Below, piece after piece: positions 1 through 8,239 of a DNA stretch of 45,186 nucleotides. The DNA lies in assembly GCF_012650175.1 (NCBI RefSeq), contig NZ_JAAILI010000028.1, positions 1 to 45,186 on the forward strand. Reading direction: 5' to 3'. Position 1 is the stretch's first letter. The number at the start of each line of letters is the position of its first letter. The notes beneath the pieces were generated by a model, which ran no database searches, had not been told where the DNA came from, and worked only from the letters and a program-made list of their open reading frames with translations. The stretch comes from Sphingomonas sp. S2M10 (lineage in GTDB: Bacteria > Pseudomonadota > Alphaproteobacteria > Sphingomonadales > Sphingomonadaceae). The position numbers and the translations under genes are program-made.

Positions 1-162
1 CATCTAAACCAACAATGTCAAAGAGCGACAAAAATCGACGCTGCGCCTTTCCCCTTTTTCCAGGGGCGGCCGCTGCGCCTCAATTTCGGTGACCGCCGCT
101 GCCTCAGTGAAGAGCACCGCGTCGGTGGAGTGGCTTCTATGCCCGACATCCAAACCCGTCAA
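1..162 (-). promoter_or_regulatory. Putative rRNA-operon promoter and boxA leader, reading leftward out of the window
   Basis: On the minus strand a -35 TTGACG (157-162) and a -10 TAGAAG (134-139) are separated by exactly 17 bases, with A-rich, UP-element-like sequence just upstream. About 110 bases downstream lies GCTCTTTGACATTGTT (11-26), which closely resembles the rRNA antitermination boxA (E. coli TGCTCTTTAACA) and the pre-16S leader of alphaproteobacteria. This stretch is less GC-rich than its surroundings and has no convincing coding pattern. The 16S gene itself would begin beyond base 1, so the call rests on promoter geometry and boxA alone. Bases 163-421 hold nothing else I can identify. 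Confidence 0.6.
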
Positions 163-421
163 CACCGTTTTGCATTTTTGTGGCGCTTCGTCCGCCGAAG
201 CTCCCAAAAGTGGCAGAAAACCTTGGTTTGTCCAGGGGCGCAGCAGCGCCTCGCATGACCATTTGATGACCTGTGCGCCCCGAATCACCCCGAATCAGCG
301 TCGAATCGCGATCCTGAATCGAAGAATCGGGCGCAGCCGCCCCGGCCGCTCGCCGCCGCGCGCGTCCGCTTTCCGCGCGAAGGGCGATGTCGCAGGGGGC
401 CGCCATGCCCATGCGTCTTCT

Positions 422-1654
422 TCATGCATCGAATCGTCGCAGGTCGAAGGGGGCAAGGTCGATCGTCGCAGGGCGGCCCTCTGCCAGCGCGACCAGGCGT
501 TCTGCGGTCGCCGCGGCGAGCGTGAGCCCGAGATGCTGGTGGCCAAAGGCGTAGAGCAGATTGCCGGCCCGCACGCTTCTTCCGATCGCCGGCAGATAGT
601 CGGGCAGCGTCGGTCGCGCCGCCATCCAGCGCGTGAACGGGGGACGCAGCGGCAGGCCGAGCGCGGCAACATGTGCCTCGAGGCGCGCCCATTTCGCCGG
701 GTCGGGCGGCGTGTCGATGCCGGCGAACTCGGCGAAGCTCGCCGCCTGCACGCAGCCGACAAAGCGGGTGAGGATCATCGAGCGATCCTCAAAGACAAGC
801 GGCGGCAGATCGGCAGGCCAGTCGTGATCGGTCGCGCGGAGATGATAGCCGCGCTCGGCGATGATCGGGACACGGTGGCCAAGGGGCGCGAGCAGCCGCC
901 CCGAACTGACCCCCGCCGCGAGCAGCAGCTGGTCGACCTCCGGTACCGCCGCACCGTCAATGGCCAGTCGCGCCTCCCCATCGACGAGCGCCAGCGTCGC
1001 GCGGCCCGGCAGGATCCTGCCGCCCGAAGCCAGCAGCGCGGCGCGCAGCGCATGACCCAGTGCGCCGAGATCCGCGATCTGCCCGCTATTGGTGCAGCGG
1101 ATGGCGCCGGCCAGCGCCCTTCCCGGCAGCTGGAGGAGTTCGGCGGGAGTCGCGTCGCGCAACGCCGCCGTGCCGATGTCGGCCCTTGCCCATGCACGTC
1201 GTCCCGCCTCGGCTGCCGCGACACTCTCCCACGCCACGACATGGCCCCCCTCCCGCAATAGATGCGGCGCATCGAGGCTGGCGATCAGCCGCCGCCACGC
1301 CGGCATCGCCTCCTCCAGCAGGCCGGATAGCGCGGTTCGTCCGCGCACGAATCTGTCCGGGCGCGCGGCAGCGAACGCGCGCAGGCCGAATGGCAGCCAG
1401 TGGCGCCATGCCGCCGCCGGCAAAGATATCGCCCCGCCCGCCCCGAACCGCCGCGTCGGCAGGCTCCGCAGCATCGCCCTGGAAGCGAACGGCTCCACCT
1501 GCTCGATCGCGATATGGCCGGCATTGCCCCATGAGGCCGCGCGCCGCTGCGGATCGTCATCGACCAGTCGGACGAACCATCCCGCGCGCGCCAGCGCCAG
1601 TGCGCTTGCTAGCCCGATCACCCCTCCCCCGATCACCACCATGCTGCGCCGCAT
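422..1654 (-). CDS. FAD-dependent D-amino-acid dehydrogenase, probable D-hydroxyproline dehydrogenase
   Basis: A 410-residue DAO-family flavoprotein. The N-terminus carries the dinucleotide-binding motif GGGVIG (residues 9-14), and the C-terminal half is a typical DadA-like substrate/FAD domain ending near LAPFDLRRFDA. The frame is open much further upstream, but the Rossmann motif places the start at ATG 1654. The family oxidises D-amino acids to imino acids and passes electrons to the respiratory chain. Lying beside a proline-racemase-family epimerase and a DHDPS-family deaminase, it most likely oxidises cis-4-hydroxy-D-proline to pyrroline-4-hydroxy-2-carboxylate, the step called LhpB or HypO in other bacteria. 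It is divergent from the GntR gene and may share its operator. A generic D-amino-acid dehydrogenase role is the main alternative. Confidence 0.8.
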   Translation of the reverse strand: MRRSMVVIGGGVIGLASALALARAGWFVRLVDDDPQRRAASWGNAGHIAIEQVEPFASRAMLRSLPTRRFGAGGAISLPAAAWRHWLPFGLRAFAAARPDRFVRGRTALSGLLEEAMPAWRRLIASLDAPHLLREGGHVVAWESVAAAEAGRRAWARADIGTAALRDATPAELLQLPGRALAGAIRCTNSGQIADLGALGHALRAALLASGGRILPGRATLALVDGEARLAIDGAAVPEVDQLLLAAGVSSGRLLAPLGHRVPIIAERGYHLRATDHDWPADLPPLVFEDRSMILTRFVGCVQAASFAEFAGIDTPPDPAKWARLEAHVAALGLPLRPPFTRWMAARPTLPDYLPAIGRSVRAGNLLYAFGHQHLGLTLAAATAERLVALAEGRPATIDLAPFDLRRFDA

Positions 1655-1681
1655 CAACTCCGCCTTGTCCGGATCTTGCTG

Positions 1682-1693
1682 CTGGTATACTGT
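1682..1693. promoter_or_regulatory. Candidate GntR operator (GTATAC core) in the divergent dehydrogenase/gntR region
   Basis: The self-complementary hexamer GTATAC (1685-1690) sits within CTGGTATACTGT, between the divergent dehydrogenase (start 1654) and gntR (start 1781). The same core occurs at 4453-4458 upstream of the deaminase/epimerase unit. TATACTGT (1686-1693) also recurs, inverted, at 4491-4498. FCD-type GntR regulators often bind short palindromes of this kind, so autoregulation plus control of all three enzymes is plausible. The match is short and the call is inferential. Confidence 0.4.
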
Positions 1694-1780
1694 ATCTTGA
1701 GTCGATTGCGCCATTTGTCGCTTGCACCAGGCGCGCAAACCAGCCTGCATATTCGCACCTACCAAGGAAAGCTTCGCCGC

Positions 1781-2425
1781 ATGAGCATCGTCGTTCGCAC
1801 GCTGTCGGAACAGATCTTCACGATCGTCCGCGAGCAGATCGTCTCCGGCAAGCTGCCGGTCGATCAGGCGATTCGGCAGGACGCGCTCGCCAACCAGCTG
1901 GGCGTGAGCAAGATCCCGCTCCGCGAGGCGCTGGCGCGGCTCGAGCAGGAAGGACTTCTCGTCGGCCAGGCGAACCGTGGCTATTTCGTGCGCGCGATGT
2001 CCGCAGGCGAGGCGGAGGAGATCTTCGCGCTGCGGCTGGCGATCGAGCCCGATGCGGTGGCGACGGCGGCGGTCGCGGCGAACGATTCCGACCGCGCAGC
2101 TGCGCGCGAGGCGGTGGCCGCGCTGGACATGGCGGCGAGCGAGCATCTCGACGACGTCGCCGCGCGCAATCGCGAGTTCCACATGGCGCTGGTCCGCCCC
2201 GGCGGGCGACTGCTCACCACCCAGCTGGTGGAGCGGCTGCAGATCCTGTCCGAGCGCTATGTGCAAAAGCATCTCGAGCCCGCCGGGCGCGAACACCGCG
2301 CCCATCTGGAACATGCCGACCTGATCGAGGCGTGGCAGCAGGGCGACGGCGCCCGTGCCCGCGAGCTGGCCCGGGCACATATCGAAGGCACCCTGGCCGA
2401 TCTGCGTCGTCAGCTGAACGGCTGA
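1781..2425 (+). CDS. GntR-family (FCD subfamily) transcriptional regulator
   Basis: 214 residues. A winged helix-turn-helix occupies roughly residues 8-70, with the family pattern VSKIPLREALARLEQEGL, followed by an all-helical FCD ligand-binding domain (about 75-205). ATG 1781 was chosen because an AAGGAAAG ribosome site lies about 12 bases upstream and the HTH begins at the expected distance; the frame stays open further upstream. FCD regulators usually repress catabolic genes and are released by a carboxylate ligand. Placed inside the hydroxyproline gene set and divergent from the dehydrogenase, it is probably its local regulator, with hydroxyproline or a pathway intermediate as inducer (inference). 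Confidence 0.88.
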   Translation: MSIVVRTLSEQIFTIVREQIVSGKLPVDQAIRQDALANQLGVSKIPLREALARLEQEGLLVGQANRGYFVRAMSAGEAEEIFALRLAIEPDAVATAAVAANDSDRAAAREAVAALDMAASEHLDDVAARNREFHMALVRPGGRLLTTQLVERLQILSERYVQKHLEPAGREHRAHLEHADLIEAWQQGDGARARELARAHIEGTLADLRRQLNG

Positions 2426-2442
2426 TCCCAGGGCGCCTCGTT

Positions 2443-2483
2443 GCGGTGCCCGTCACCGCAAACCGCGCGGCTCCGGAAGCCGC
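2443..2483. terminator. Tandem hairpins between convergent gntR and epimerase genes
   Basis: Two adjacent 6-bp stems, GCGGTG/CACCGC (2443-2459) and GCGGCT/AGCCGC (2467-2483), each with a 5-base loop, fill the 63-base gap between the convergent stop codons. There is no T-run on either strand, so a bidirectional or Rho-assisted terminator is only a suggestion. Confidence 0.3.
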
Positions 2484-2488
2484 AAGGA

Positions 2489-3487
2489 TCAGATGACCGA
2501 GAAACCGGCCCAGAACGGGTCCTCGCGATCGATCCAGATCGTGTTGAACCCTGTCGCCGTTGCCGAGCCTTCGATCGAAGGGATGATGCCGGGCCGATCA
2601 CCGACCATCACGGCTTCCTCGATACGGCCGATGAAGCGGCTGCCGATATAGCTCTCGTGGACGAAGCGATCGCCGACGTTGAGACGCCCTTGCTGCTCCA
2701 GATGCGCGAGCCGCGCCGAGGTGCCGGTGCCGCACGGGCTGCGATCGATGGCGCGCTCGCCGTAGAACACGGCGTTGCGGCCATCGGCCCCCGCCCCCTT
2801 GGGCTGGTCGGCCCAGAGGACATGGCTGACGCCGCGAATGCGATCGTCGAGGGGGTGCACCGGCTCCACCTTGCTTCGCACAAGCTCGCGGATCGCTCGG
2901 CTGAGCTCGACGATGCGCGCGGCGCCGAGCGCGTCGAGGCCGATATAGGGGCCCTGCGGTTCGATGATGGCGTAATAGTTGCCGCCATAGGCGACGTCGA
3001 CCAGCAGCGCGCCGAAGCCCGGCACCTCGATCCCGATGCCGACGGCTGCAACATAGGCGGGCACGTTGCGGATGCGTACCCAGCGCACCCGATCGCCCTC
3101 CATGCCATAGGCGATGTCGATCATGCCCGCCGGCACTTCGATGCGCAGCTGCCCCGGCGTGCGCGGCGTGATCAGGCCGTTTTCCAGACCGAACGTGACC
3201 ATGCCGATGGTGCCATGGCCGCACATCGGCAGGCAGCCCGAAGTCTCGATGAACAGGATGCCGCAATCGGCATCCTCGCGCGTGGGCGGGTAGAGGAACC
3301 CGCCCGACATCATGTCATGCCCGCGCGGCTCGAGGCACAGGCCTGTGCGGATCCAGTCGAAGCGCTCGAGAAAGTCCGCGCGGCGCGCCAGCATGTCGCC
3401 GCCCCGCAGCAGCGGCGTCCCGCCCGCCACCAATCGCACCGGATTGCCCGCGGTATGGCCGTCGATGCAGAAAAACAGGTGGCGCAT
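2489..3487 (-). CDS. Proline racemase-family protein, probable 4-hydroxyproline 2-epimerase
   Basis: 332 residues, normal length for the proline racemase family. Both catalytic cysteines are present: Cys89 in MCGHG and Cys252 in DRSPCGTGTS. The two-Cys form marks a racemase or epimerase; the related dehydratases have Thr or Ser at the first position. It would invert trans-4-hydroxy-L-proline to cis-4-hydroxy-D-proline in the cytoplasm, supplying the neighbouring FAD dehydrogenase. ATG 3487 lies 4 bases after the deaminase stop, so the two are almost certainly co-transcribed. Proline racemase activity cannot be excluded from sequence, but the neighbours favour hydroxyproline. The gene ends convergently with gntR. 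Confidence 0.87.
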   Translation of the reverse strand: MRHLFFCIDGHTAGNPVRLVAGGTPLLRGGDMLARRADFLERFDWIRTGLCLEPRGHDMMSGGFLYPPTREDADCGILFIETSGCLPMCGHGTIGMVTFGLENGLITPRTPGQLRIEVPAGMIDIAYGMEGDRVRWVRIRNVPAYVAAVGIGIEVPGFGALLVDVAYGGNYYAIIEPQGPYIGLDALGAARIVELSRAIRELVRSKVEPVHPLDDRIRGVSHVLWADQPKGAGADGRNAVFYGERAIDRSPCGTGTSARLAHLEQQGRLNVGDRFVHESYIGSRFIGRIEEAVMVGDRPGIIPSIEGSATATGFNTIWIDREDPFWAGFSVI

Positions 3488-3491
3488 GGGT

Positions 3492-4418
3492 TCAGGCTGC
3501 CTTGCTGCTGGTCCGCCGGCTCGGGCGGCTTGCCGCGGCCTCCTCGACCCAGCGGATCACCTGCGCGCGGCGCTCGCCCGAAAGCGGCAGGCGCGGCAGG
3601 CGGACCCGCTCGCAGCCGCGGCCCATGATCTGCTCGGCGAGCTTGATGGATTGTACCAGATCATGCTCGGCATCCAGGTGAAGCAGGGGCATGAACCAGC
3701 GATAGATGGCGCGCGCCTCGTCGTACCGGCCTTCCTCGAAGGCGGCGACCAGCCGCACCGATTCTGCAGGAAAGGCGCTGGTCAGACCCGAGACCCAGCC
3801 CGCGGCGCCGAGGAACAGCCCTTCCAGCGCCACATCGTCGAGGCCGGCCATCAGCGTGTAGCGATCACCATAGCGGTTGAGGAGATCGGTGAAGCGGCGC
3901 GGATCCGGCGCGCTTTCCTTCACGGCGATGATGTTCTTCACCTCGGTCAGCCGGTCCAGCGTCTCGGTATCGATCGACACGCGATAGGCAGGCGGATTGT
4001 TGTACAGCATGATCGGCAGCGACGTCGCCGCCGCCACCGCGCGGAAATGCGCTTCCAGCTCCGCAGGCGTCGGCACATATACCATGGCCGGAAGCAGCAT
4101 CAGCGCGTCGACACCGATCTTCTCCGCGTCACGGGCATATTCGATCGCGCGCGCGGTGGTGCATTCCGATACCCCCGCGACCAGCGGCACGCGGCGGCCG
4201 ACCGCCTCCACGCCGGCACGAAGCACCAGCCGCTTCTCGTCTGCCTCAAGCGAATTGTTCTCGCCACAGGTGCCGAGCAGGACCAGCCCATCGACGCCTT
4301 CGTCGATCAGGGCGGTCTGGGTCCGCTGCGTGGCGCCGAGATCGACCGAAAAATCCTCGGCGAACTGGGTGGTCACCGCGGGGTAGACACCGGTCCATAG
4401 CGTCTTGGCTGCGGCCAT
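3492..4418 (-). CDS. DHDPS/NAL-family protein, probable pyrroline-4-hydroxy-2-carboxylate deaminase
   Basis: A 308-residue (beta/alpha)8-barrel protein of the dihydrodipicolinate synthase family. It has the substrate carboxylate loop GTCGEN (residues 49-54), the conserved Tyr139 in MLYNNP, and the Schiff-base Lys167 in IIAVKES. The start ATG 4418 is preceded by a strong AGGAGG. The family includes lysine-biosynthetic DapA, N-acetylneuraminate lyase and the hydroxyproline-pathway deaminase that makes 2-oxoglutarate semialdehyde. The neighbouring epimerase and D-amino-acid dehydrogenase point to the last of these. No semialdehyde dehydrogenase is visible in the window, so that step must be encoded elsewhere. 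Confidence 0.82.
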   Translation of the reverse strand: MAAAKTLWTGVYPAVTTQFAEDFSVDLGATQRTQTALIDEGVDGLVLLGTCGENNSLEADEKRLVLRAGVEAVGRRVPLVAGVSECTTARAIEYARDAEKIGVDALMLLPAMVYVPTPAELEAHFRAVAAATSLPIMLYNNPPAYRVSIDTETLDRLTEVKNIIAVKESAPDPRRFTDLLNRYGDRYTLMAGLDDVALEGLFLGAAGWVSGLTSAFPAESVRLVAAFEEGRYDEARAIYRWFMPLLHLDAEHDLVQSIKLAEQIMGRGCERVRLPRLPLSGERRAQVIRWVEEAAASRPSRRTSSKAA

Positions 4419-4450
4419 AGGAACACGATCCTCCTGGATGTCGCATGGTT

Positions 4451-4500
4451 TCGTATACGGTAGCCGCGCGGCTTTCAACGTTTCAGCGAAACAGTATATG
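4451..4500. promoter_or_regulatory. Candidate promoter-proximal operator upstream of the deaminase/epimerase unit
   Basis: In the 194-base gap between the divergent deaminase (start 4418) and the mfd-like gene (start 4613), TCGTATACGG (4451-4460) repeats the GTATAC core seen at 1685-1690. The minus-strand sequence CATATACTGT (4491-4500) shares eight bases (TATACTGT) with that same site. Two matching elements in the two enzyme promoter regions support a common GntR operator; no clear -35/-10 pair could be fixed. Confidence 0.38.
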
Positions 4501-4612
4501 CGTCCTGCCGCGGTGGAAGCGGTGCCGCGCACGGGCTGCCGACGAGCACTACCGGAACGGGGGCGCAAGCCGCTCGTTAGCGGTAGCTCGTTCTTTCCAA
4601 AGGCCTTGCTGC

Positions 4613-7600
4613 ATGACGTCCCCCTGCGATCCGGTTGCGCGCGCGATCGCGCCGAGCGAGGCGCCTGATCCTCTCGCAGCGGGAGAAACCGCCGCGCTTC
4701 TTGCCGAGGCGCTCGCGGCGCAGGATGTCCTCTACGCGGCGACGGACGAGCCGCGTGCCGTCGCCGTCGCCCATGCGCTCGCAGCGCTGGTGCCGGAAGC
4801 GATCGTCGTCCTTTGCCCGGGGAGCGACGCGCTTCCCGGCGATTCCGCCCCTGCCTCGCCTGCCAATGTCGGCGCGCGCGTTGCCGCGCTGCGGCGCCTG
4901 TACCTTGCACAGGGCACCGAGGCGCGGCAGCGCCTGGCCTGCATTACCACCGGCGAGGCGCTGGCCCGCCGCTACCCGCCGCCCTCGGCGTTCGACGCCG
5001 CCCCGCCGCGGGTGGCGATGGGGGATCCGGTGGACCTGTCGGCCCTGTTCGACGCGTTGATCGAGGCCGGCTATGTCGAGGACGAGCGGGTCGACGAGCC
5101 CGGCGAGGTGGCACTGCGCGGGCAGGTGCTCGACGTCTACCCCGCCGATGCGGAAGAGCCCCGGCGGATCGAAGTCGCCGATGGGCTAGTGCACGCGCTG
5201 CGCAGCTACGATCCCGCCTCCCAGCGCACCACCGGCGAATGCGACGCGCAGGAACTCGGCCGCGTCGCCGAACCCGTACTCGGCAAGGACGGCGTGCCGC
5301 TGCTCGCGCATCTGCCCGGCGCGCTGCTGGCGATCGAGCCCGCCGCCGAAGATCGGCGCCGGCGATTTCTCGTGCTTGCCGCTGATGCCGCGCGTCGACG
5401 TCCGGGCCGGGCGCTGCGCGACGTGATCGAAACCGCCGACTGGCAGGCTGCTGTCGCGCAGCACCCGGCGCTGGCGCTGGAAACCGGCGGCGATGCCCCG
5501 CCCCGCTTCATCGAAGGCCGTTCGCCGCTGCGCGCCTTTGGGCGAGTCGCCCGCGCCGCACTCGACGCGGGGAACCGGCTGGTGCTGCTGGGCAGCGCGC
5601 GCGACCTGCGCTTCCTGCGAGGCCGCATCGCCGGTACGCTGAAGACAGACCTGGTACCGGTAGAAGGCTGGAGCGCGCTCCGCGATCTCCCCCCGGGTAC
5701 GGCCGCGCTGCTGGAGGCGCCGGTGGACCGCGGATTTCGGCGCGACGGCCTGCTCGCCGTCGCCGCTGCGGACCTGCTCGGCAGCCGTGCCGAACGCGAC
5801 GCAGGACTGACAGCCGCCGCCGACATCGCAGTGTTCGGCCAGACCGAAATTCGCCTGGGCGATCTGGTGGTGCACGAGGACCATGGCATCGCCGTGGTGG
5901 CGGGGCTTGCACCACTGCCGGGCGAGGAAGCGGCCGGCGGCGACGCGATCATGCTGCGCTATGCCGATGGCGGCACGCGGCTGGTGCCGGTTGCCGAGGC
6001 GGATCGGCTGTGGCGCTATGGCGGCGATGCCGATGCGGTAGCGCTCGACAAGCTCGATGGTTCGAGCTGGCAGAAGCGGCGCGGTGCCATCGACCTCGCC
6101 ATCGCCGAGACGGCGCGCGGCATGATCGCGATGGCCGAGGAAAGGATGGCGCGCACGGCCCCCGTGCTCTCGCCCGACACTGCCGCCTATGAGCGGTTCG
6201 TCGCAGGCTTCCCCTATCATGAGACACGCGACCAGGCGCGCGCGATCGACGCGGTGCGCACCGATCTCGCCAGCGGGACGCCGATGGACCGGCTGGTGAT
6301 CGGCGATGTCGGCTTCGGCAAGACCGAAGTCGCGCTGCGGGCCGCCGCACTGGCCGCGCTGGCCGGCCATCAGGTGGCGATCGCCGCTCCCACGACGGTG
6401 CTTGCTCGCCAGCATCTTGAAACCTTCGGCGAGCGCTTCGAAGGCACCGGCATCGCCGTGGCGGGTCTGTCGCGCCTGTCTAGCACGGCGGAGAAGAAGC
6501 GGGTGAAGGCCGGGCTCGCCGATGGATCGATCCAGGTGGTGGTCGGCACCGGCGCGATCGCCGGCAAGGGCGTCGCGTACGACAAGCTCGCGCTGGTCAT
6601 CATCGACGAGGAACAGCGCTTCGGCGCGGCGGACAAGGCCAAGCTGCGCATGCTCGGCGCGGGCCATGTCCTGACGCTGAGCGCCACGCCGATCCCGCGC
6701 ACATTGCAGGCGGCGCTGGTCGGCATTCAACATCTCTCGGTGATCGCCACGCCCCCCGCCCGGCGCCAGCCGATCCGCACCGCCGTCGGCAAGTTCGACG
6801 ACGCGGTGGTGCGCGCGGCGCTGCTGCGCGAGCGCAGCCGGGGCGGGCAGAGCTTCGTCGTCGTGCCGCGGATCGAGGACATGGCCCCCCTCGCCGCAAG
6901 GATCGCGCGGCTGGTGCCCGAGCTCACCCTGCTCCAGGCGCACGGCAAGATGCCCGCCGCGGAGATCGACGAGGCGATGGTGCGTTTCGGCCGCGGCGAC
7001 GGCGACGTGCTGCTGGCAACCAACATCATCGAGGCGGGGCTCGACGTGCCGCGCGCCAATACCATGGTGCTGTACCGCGCCGACCGCTTCGGGCTGAGCC
7101 AGCTCCACCAGTTGCGCGGCCGGGTCGGGCGCGGCAGCCGGCGTGGTCAGGTGCTGCTGCTCACCGAGCCCGACAAGCCGATCAGCCCGCGCACGCTCAA
7201 GCGGCTCCGCACGCTCGAGGCGTTCGACCGGCTGGGCGCAGGCTTCGCAATCAGCGCGCAGGATCTCGACATGCGCGGTGCCGGCGACCTGCTCGGCGAG
7301 GCACAGGCCGGGCACATGAAGCTGATCGGCGTGGATCTCTACCAGCACCTGCTCGAGGCGGCGCTGCGCACCGCGCGCGGCGAGACGGTGGAGCGCTGGG
7401 CACCCGAACTCCATCTCGGCGTGCAGGGATGCCTACCCGAAAGCTGGATCCCGGACGAGGAACTGCGTGTGGGCTTCTATGTCCGCCTCGCCCGCGTGCA
7501 GGACGGCGGCGCGATCGACTCGCTCCAAGCGGAGCTGGAAGACCGTTTCGGCGCGCTGCCCGATGCGGCGGCGACGTTGCTCGCCGTTGCGCGCGTCCGT

Positions 7601-7807
7601 GCCCAGGCGCTGGCGCTCGGAATCGCGCGGATCGACGCCGGACCGGCGGCGATCGCCTTCACCCCCCGCGGCGATTTCGCCGGCGATCCGGCTCGGGCCG
7701 GCCTCACGCCGAAAGGCGATCGCCTGCTGCTCAGCGAGCGGATCGAGGCCCCCGAAGATCGACTGACCCGGATCGAAACGGCGTTGGAGGTCATGGGGAG
7801 CGATTGA
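4613..7807 (+). CDS. mfd: Mfd-like transcription-repair coupling helicase
   Basis: 1064 residues with Mfd order: a short UvrB-like N-terminus, a D2-like stretch (LRGQVLDVYPADAEEPRRIE), an RNA-polymerase-interacting domain (GDLVVHEDHGIAVV, about residue 415), then a RecG-type translocase. The latter has Walker A GDVGFGKTEVALRAA (about 563), DEEQRFG (about 664), LSATPIPRT and QLHQLRGRVGRG. The C-terminal TRG-like domain includes LPESWIPDEELRVGFYVRLA (about 945). Mfd moves stalled RNA polymerase off lesions and recruits UvrA. Typical Mfd is about 1150 residues, and the missing length is N-terminal, in the UvrA-binding UvrB-homology region. ATG 4613 follows AAAGG about 10 bases upstream; ATG 4445 would add 56 residues with no recognisable homology. 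It may be a paralogue rather than the housekeeping copy. Confidence 0.85.
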   Translation: MTSPCDPVARAIAPSEAPDPLAAGETAALLAEALAAQDVLYAATDEPRAVAVAHALAALVPEAIVVLCPGSDALPGDSAPASPANVGARVAALRRLYLAQGTEARQRLACITTGEALARRYPPPSAFDAAPPRVAMGDPVDLSALFDALIEAGYVEDERVDEPGEVALRGQVLDVYPADAEEPRRIEVADGLVHALRSYDPASQRTTGECDAQELGRVAEPVLGKDGVPLLAHLPGALLAIEPAAEDRRRRFLVLAADAARRRPGRALRDVIETADWQAAVAQHPALALETGGDAPPRFIEGRSPLRAFGRVARAALDAGNRLVLLGSARDLRFLRGRIAGTLKTDLVPVEGWSALRDLPPGTAALLEAPVDRGFRRDGLLAVAAADLLGSRAERDAGLTAAADIAVFGQTEIRLGDLVVHEDHGIAVVAGLAPLPGEEAAGGDAIMLRYADGGTRLVPVAEADRLWRYGGDADAVALDKLDGSSWQKRRGAIDLAIAETARGMIAMAEERMARTAPVLSPDTAAYERFVAGFPYHETRDQARAIDAVRTDLASGTPMDRLVIGDVGFGKTEVALRAAALAALAGHQVAIAAPTTVLARQHLETFGERFEGTGIAVAGLSRLSSTAEKKRVKAGLADGSIQVVVGTGAIAGKGVAYDKLALVIIDEEQRFGAADKAKLRMLGAGHVLTLSATPIPRTLQAALVGIQHLSVIATPPARRQPIRTAVGKFDDAVVRAALLRERSRGGQSFVVVPRIEDMAPLAARIARLVPELTLLQAHGKMPAAEIDEAMVRFGRGDGDVLLATNIIEAGLDVPRANTMVLYRADRFGLSQLHQLRGRVGRGSRRGQVLLLTEPDKPISPRTLKRLRTLEAFDRLGAGFAISAQDLDMRGAGDLLGEAQAGHMKLIGVDLYQHLLEAALRTARGETVERWAPELHLGVQGCLPESWIPDEELRVGFYVRLARVQDGGAIDSLQAELEDRFGALPDAAATLLAVARVRAQALALGIARIDAGPAAIAFTPRGDFAGDPARAGLTPKGDRLLLSERIEAPEDRLTRIETALEVMGSD

Positions 7808-7876
7808 CGGCGTTGTGCAGCGTGCAGATCCGGCATAGGCTCCTCCCCAGAAAACATAATTGAGAGGAATGGCGCG

Positions 7877-8203
7877 ATGATTCTGCCGATCCTGCTGCTG
7901 ATGCTCCAGACGACCCCGGCGTTCAATGCCGAGGAGGAGATCATCGTCGTTTCCCGCCAGCTGCGGATGATCAAGGTCGATCTCAAGACCGACAAAAGCA
8001 GCGACGGCATGGCCCTGCGCAATTGCCGGATCCTGCGCAGTTCGGGCCAGACCGATCTCGACGCGATCCCGTGCGGCGTCGCACAGCAGTGTGTCGAAGC
8101 CGGGGTGCCGACGCGGCGCGAGCTGAAGGCTTGTGTGGAGGATCGCTCGACCGACCGGATCAACGCCGTTCTCGCCGCGCGCCGCGCCGCACGCGACGGC
8201 TGA
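7877..8203 (+). CDS. Small putative exported hypothetical protein
   Basis: 108 residues, with a GAGAGGA ribosome site about 10 bases before ATG. A short hydrophobic N-terminus (MILPILLLMLQTTPAF) suggests export, although it lacks a charged n-region. The body has three cysteines (in RNCRIL, DAIPCG and QQCVEAG) and a fourth in LKACVEDR, then a charged C-terminus. I do not recognise a family; short Cys-containing exported proteins of this kind are common in sphingomonads. It follows the mfd-like gene by 69 bases in the same direction and may be read through from it. GC-rich third positions and the good ribosome site support a real gene. Confidence 0.6.
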   Translation: MILPILLLMLQTTPAFNAEEEIIVVSRQLRMIKVDLKTDKSSDGMALRNCRILRSSGQTDLDAIPCGVAQQCVEAGVPTRRELKACVEDRSTDRINAVLAARRAARDG

Positions 8204-8239
8204 CCGCCGTCCCCGACGACAACGGGCACGGCCAGCACT

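Noticed and set aside
4..288. 94-codon minus-strand open frame at the left edge
   Set aside because: It overlaps the rRNA-type promoter and boxA, has weak GC third-position bias and no recognisable domain.
5186..7414. 742-codon open frame antisense to the mfd-like gene
   Set aside because: Same mirror-frame bias; the plus strand has every Mfd motif.
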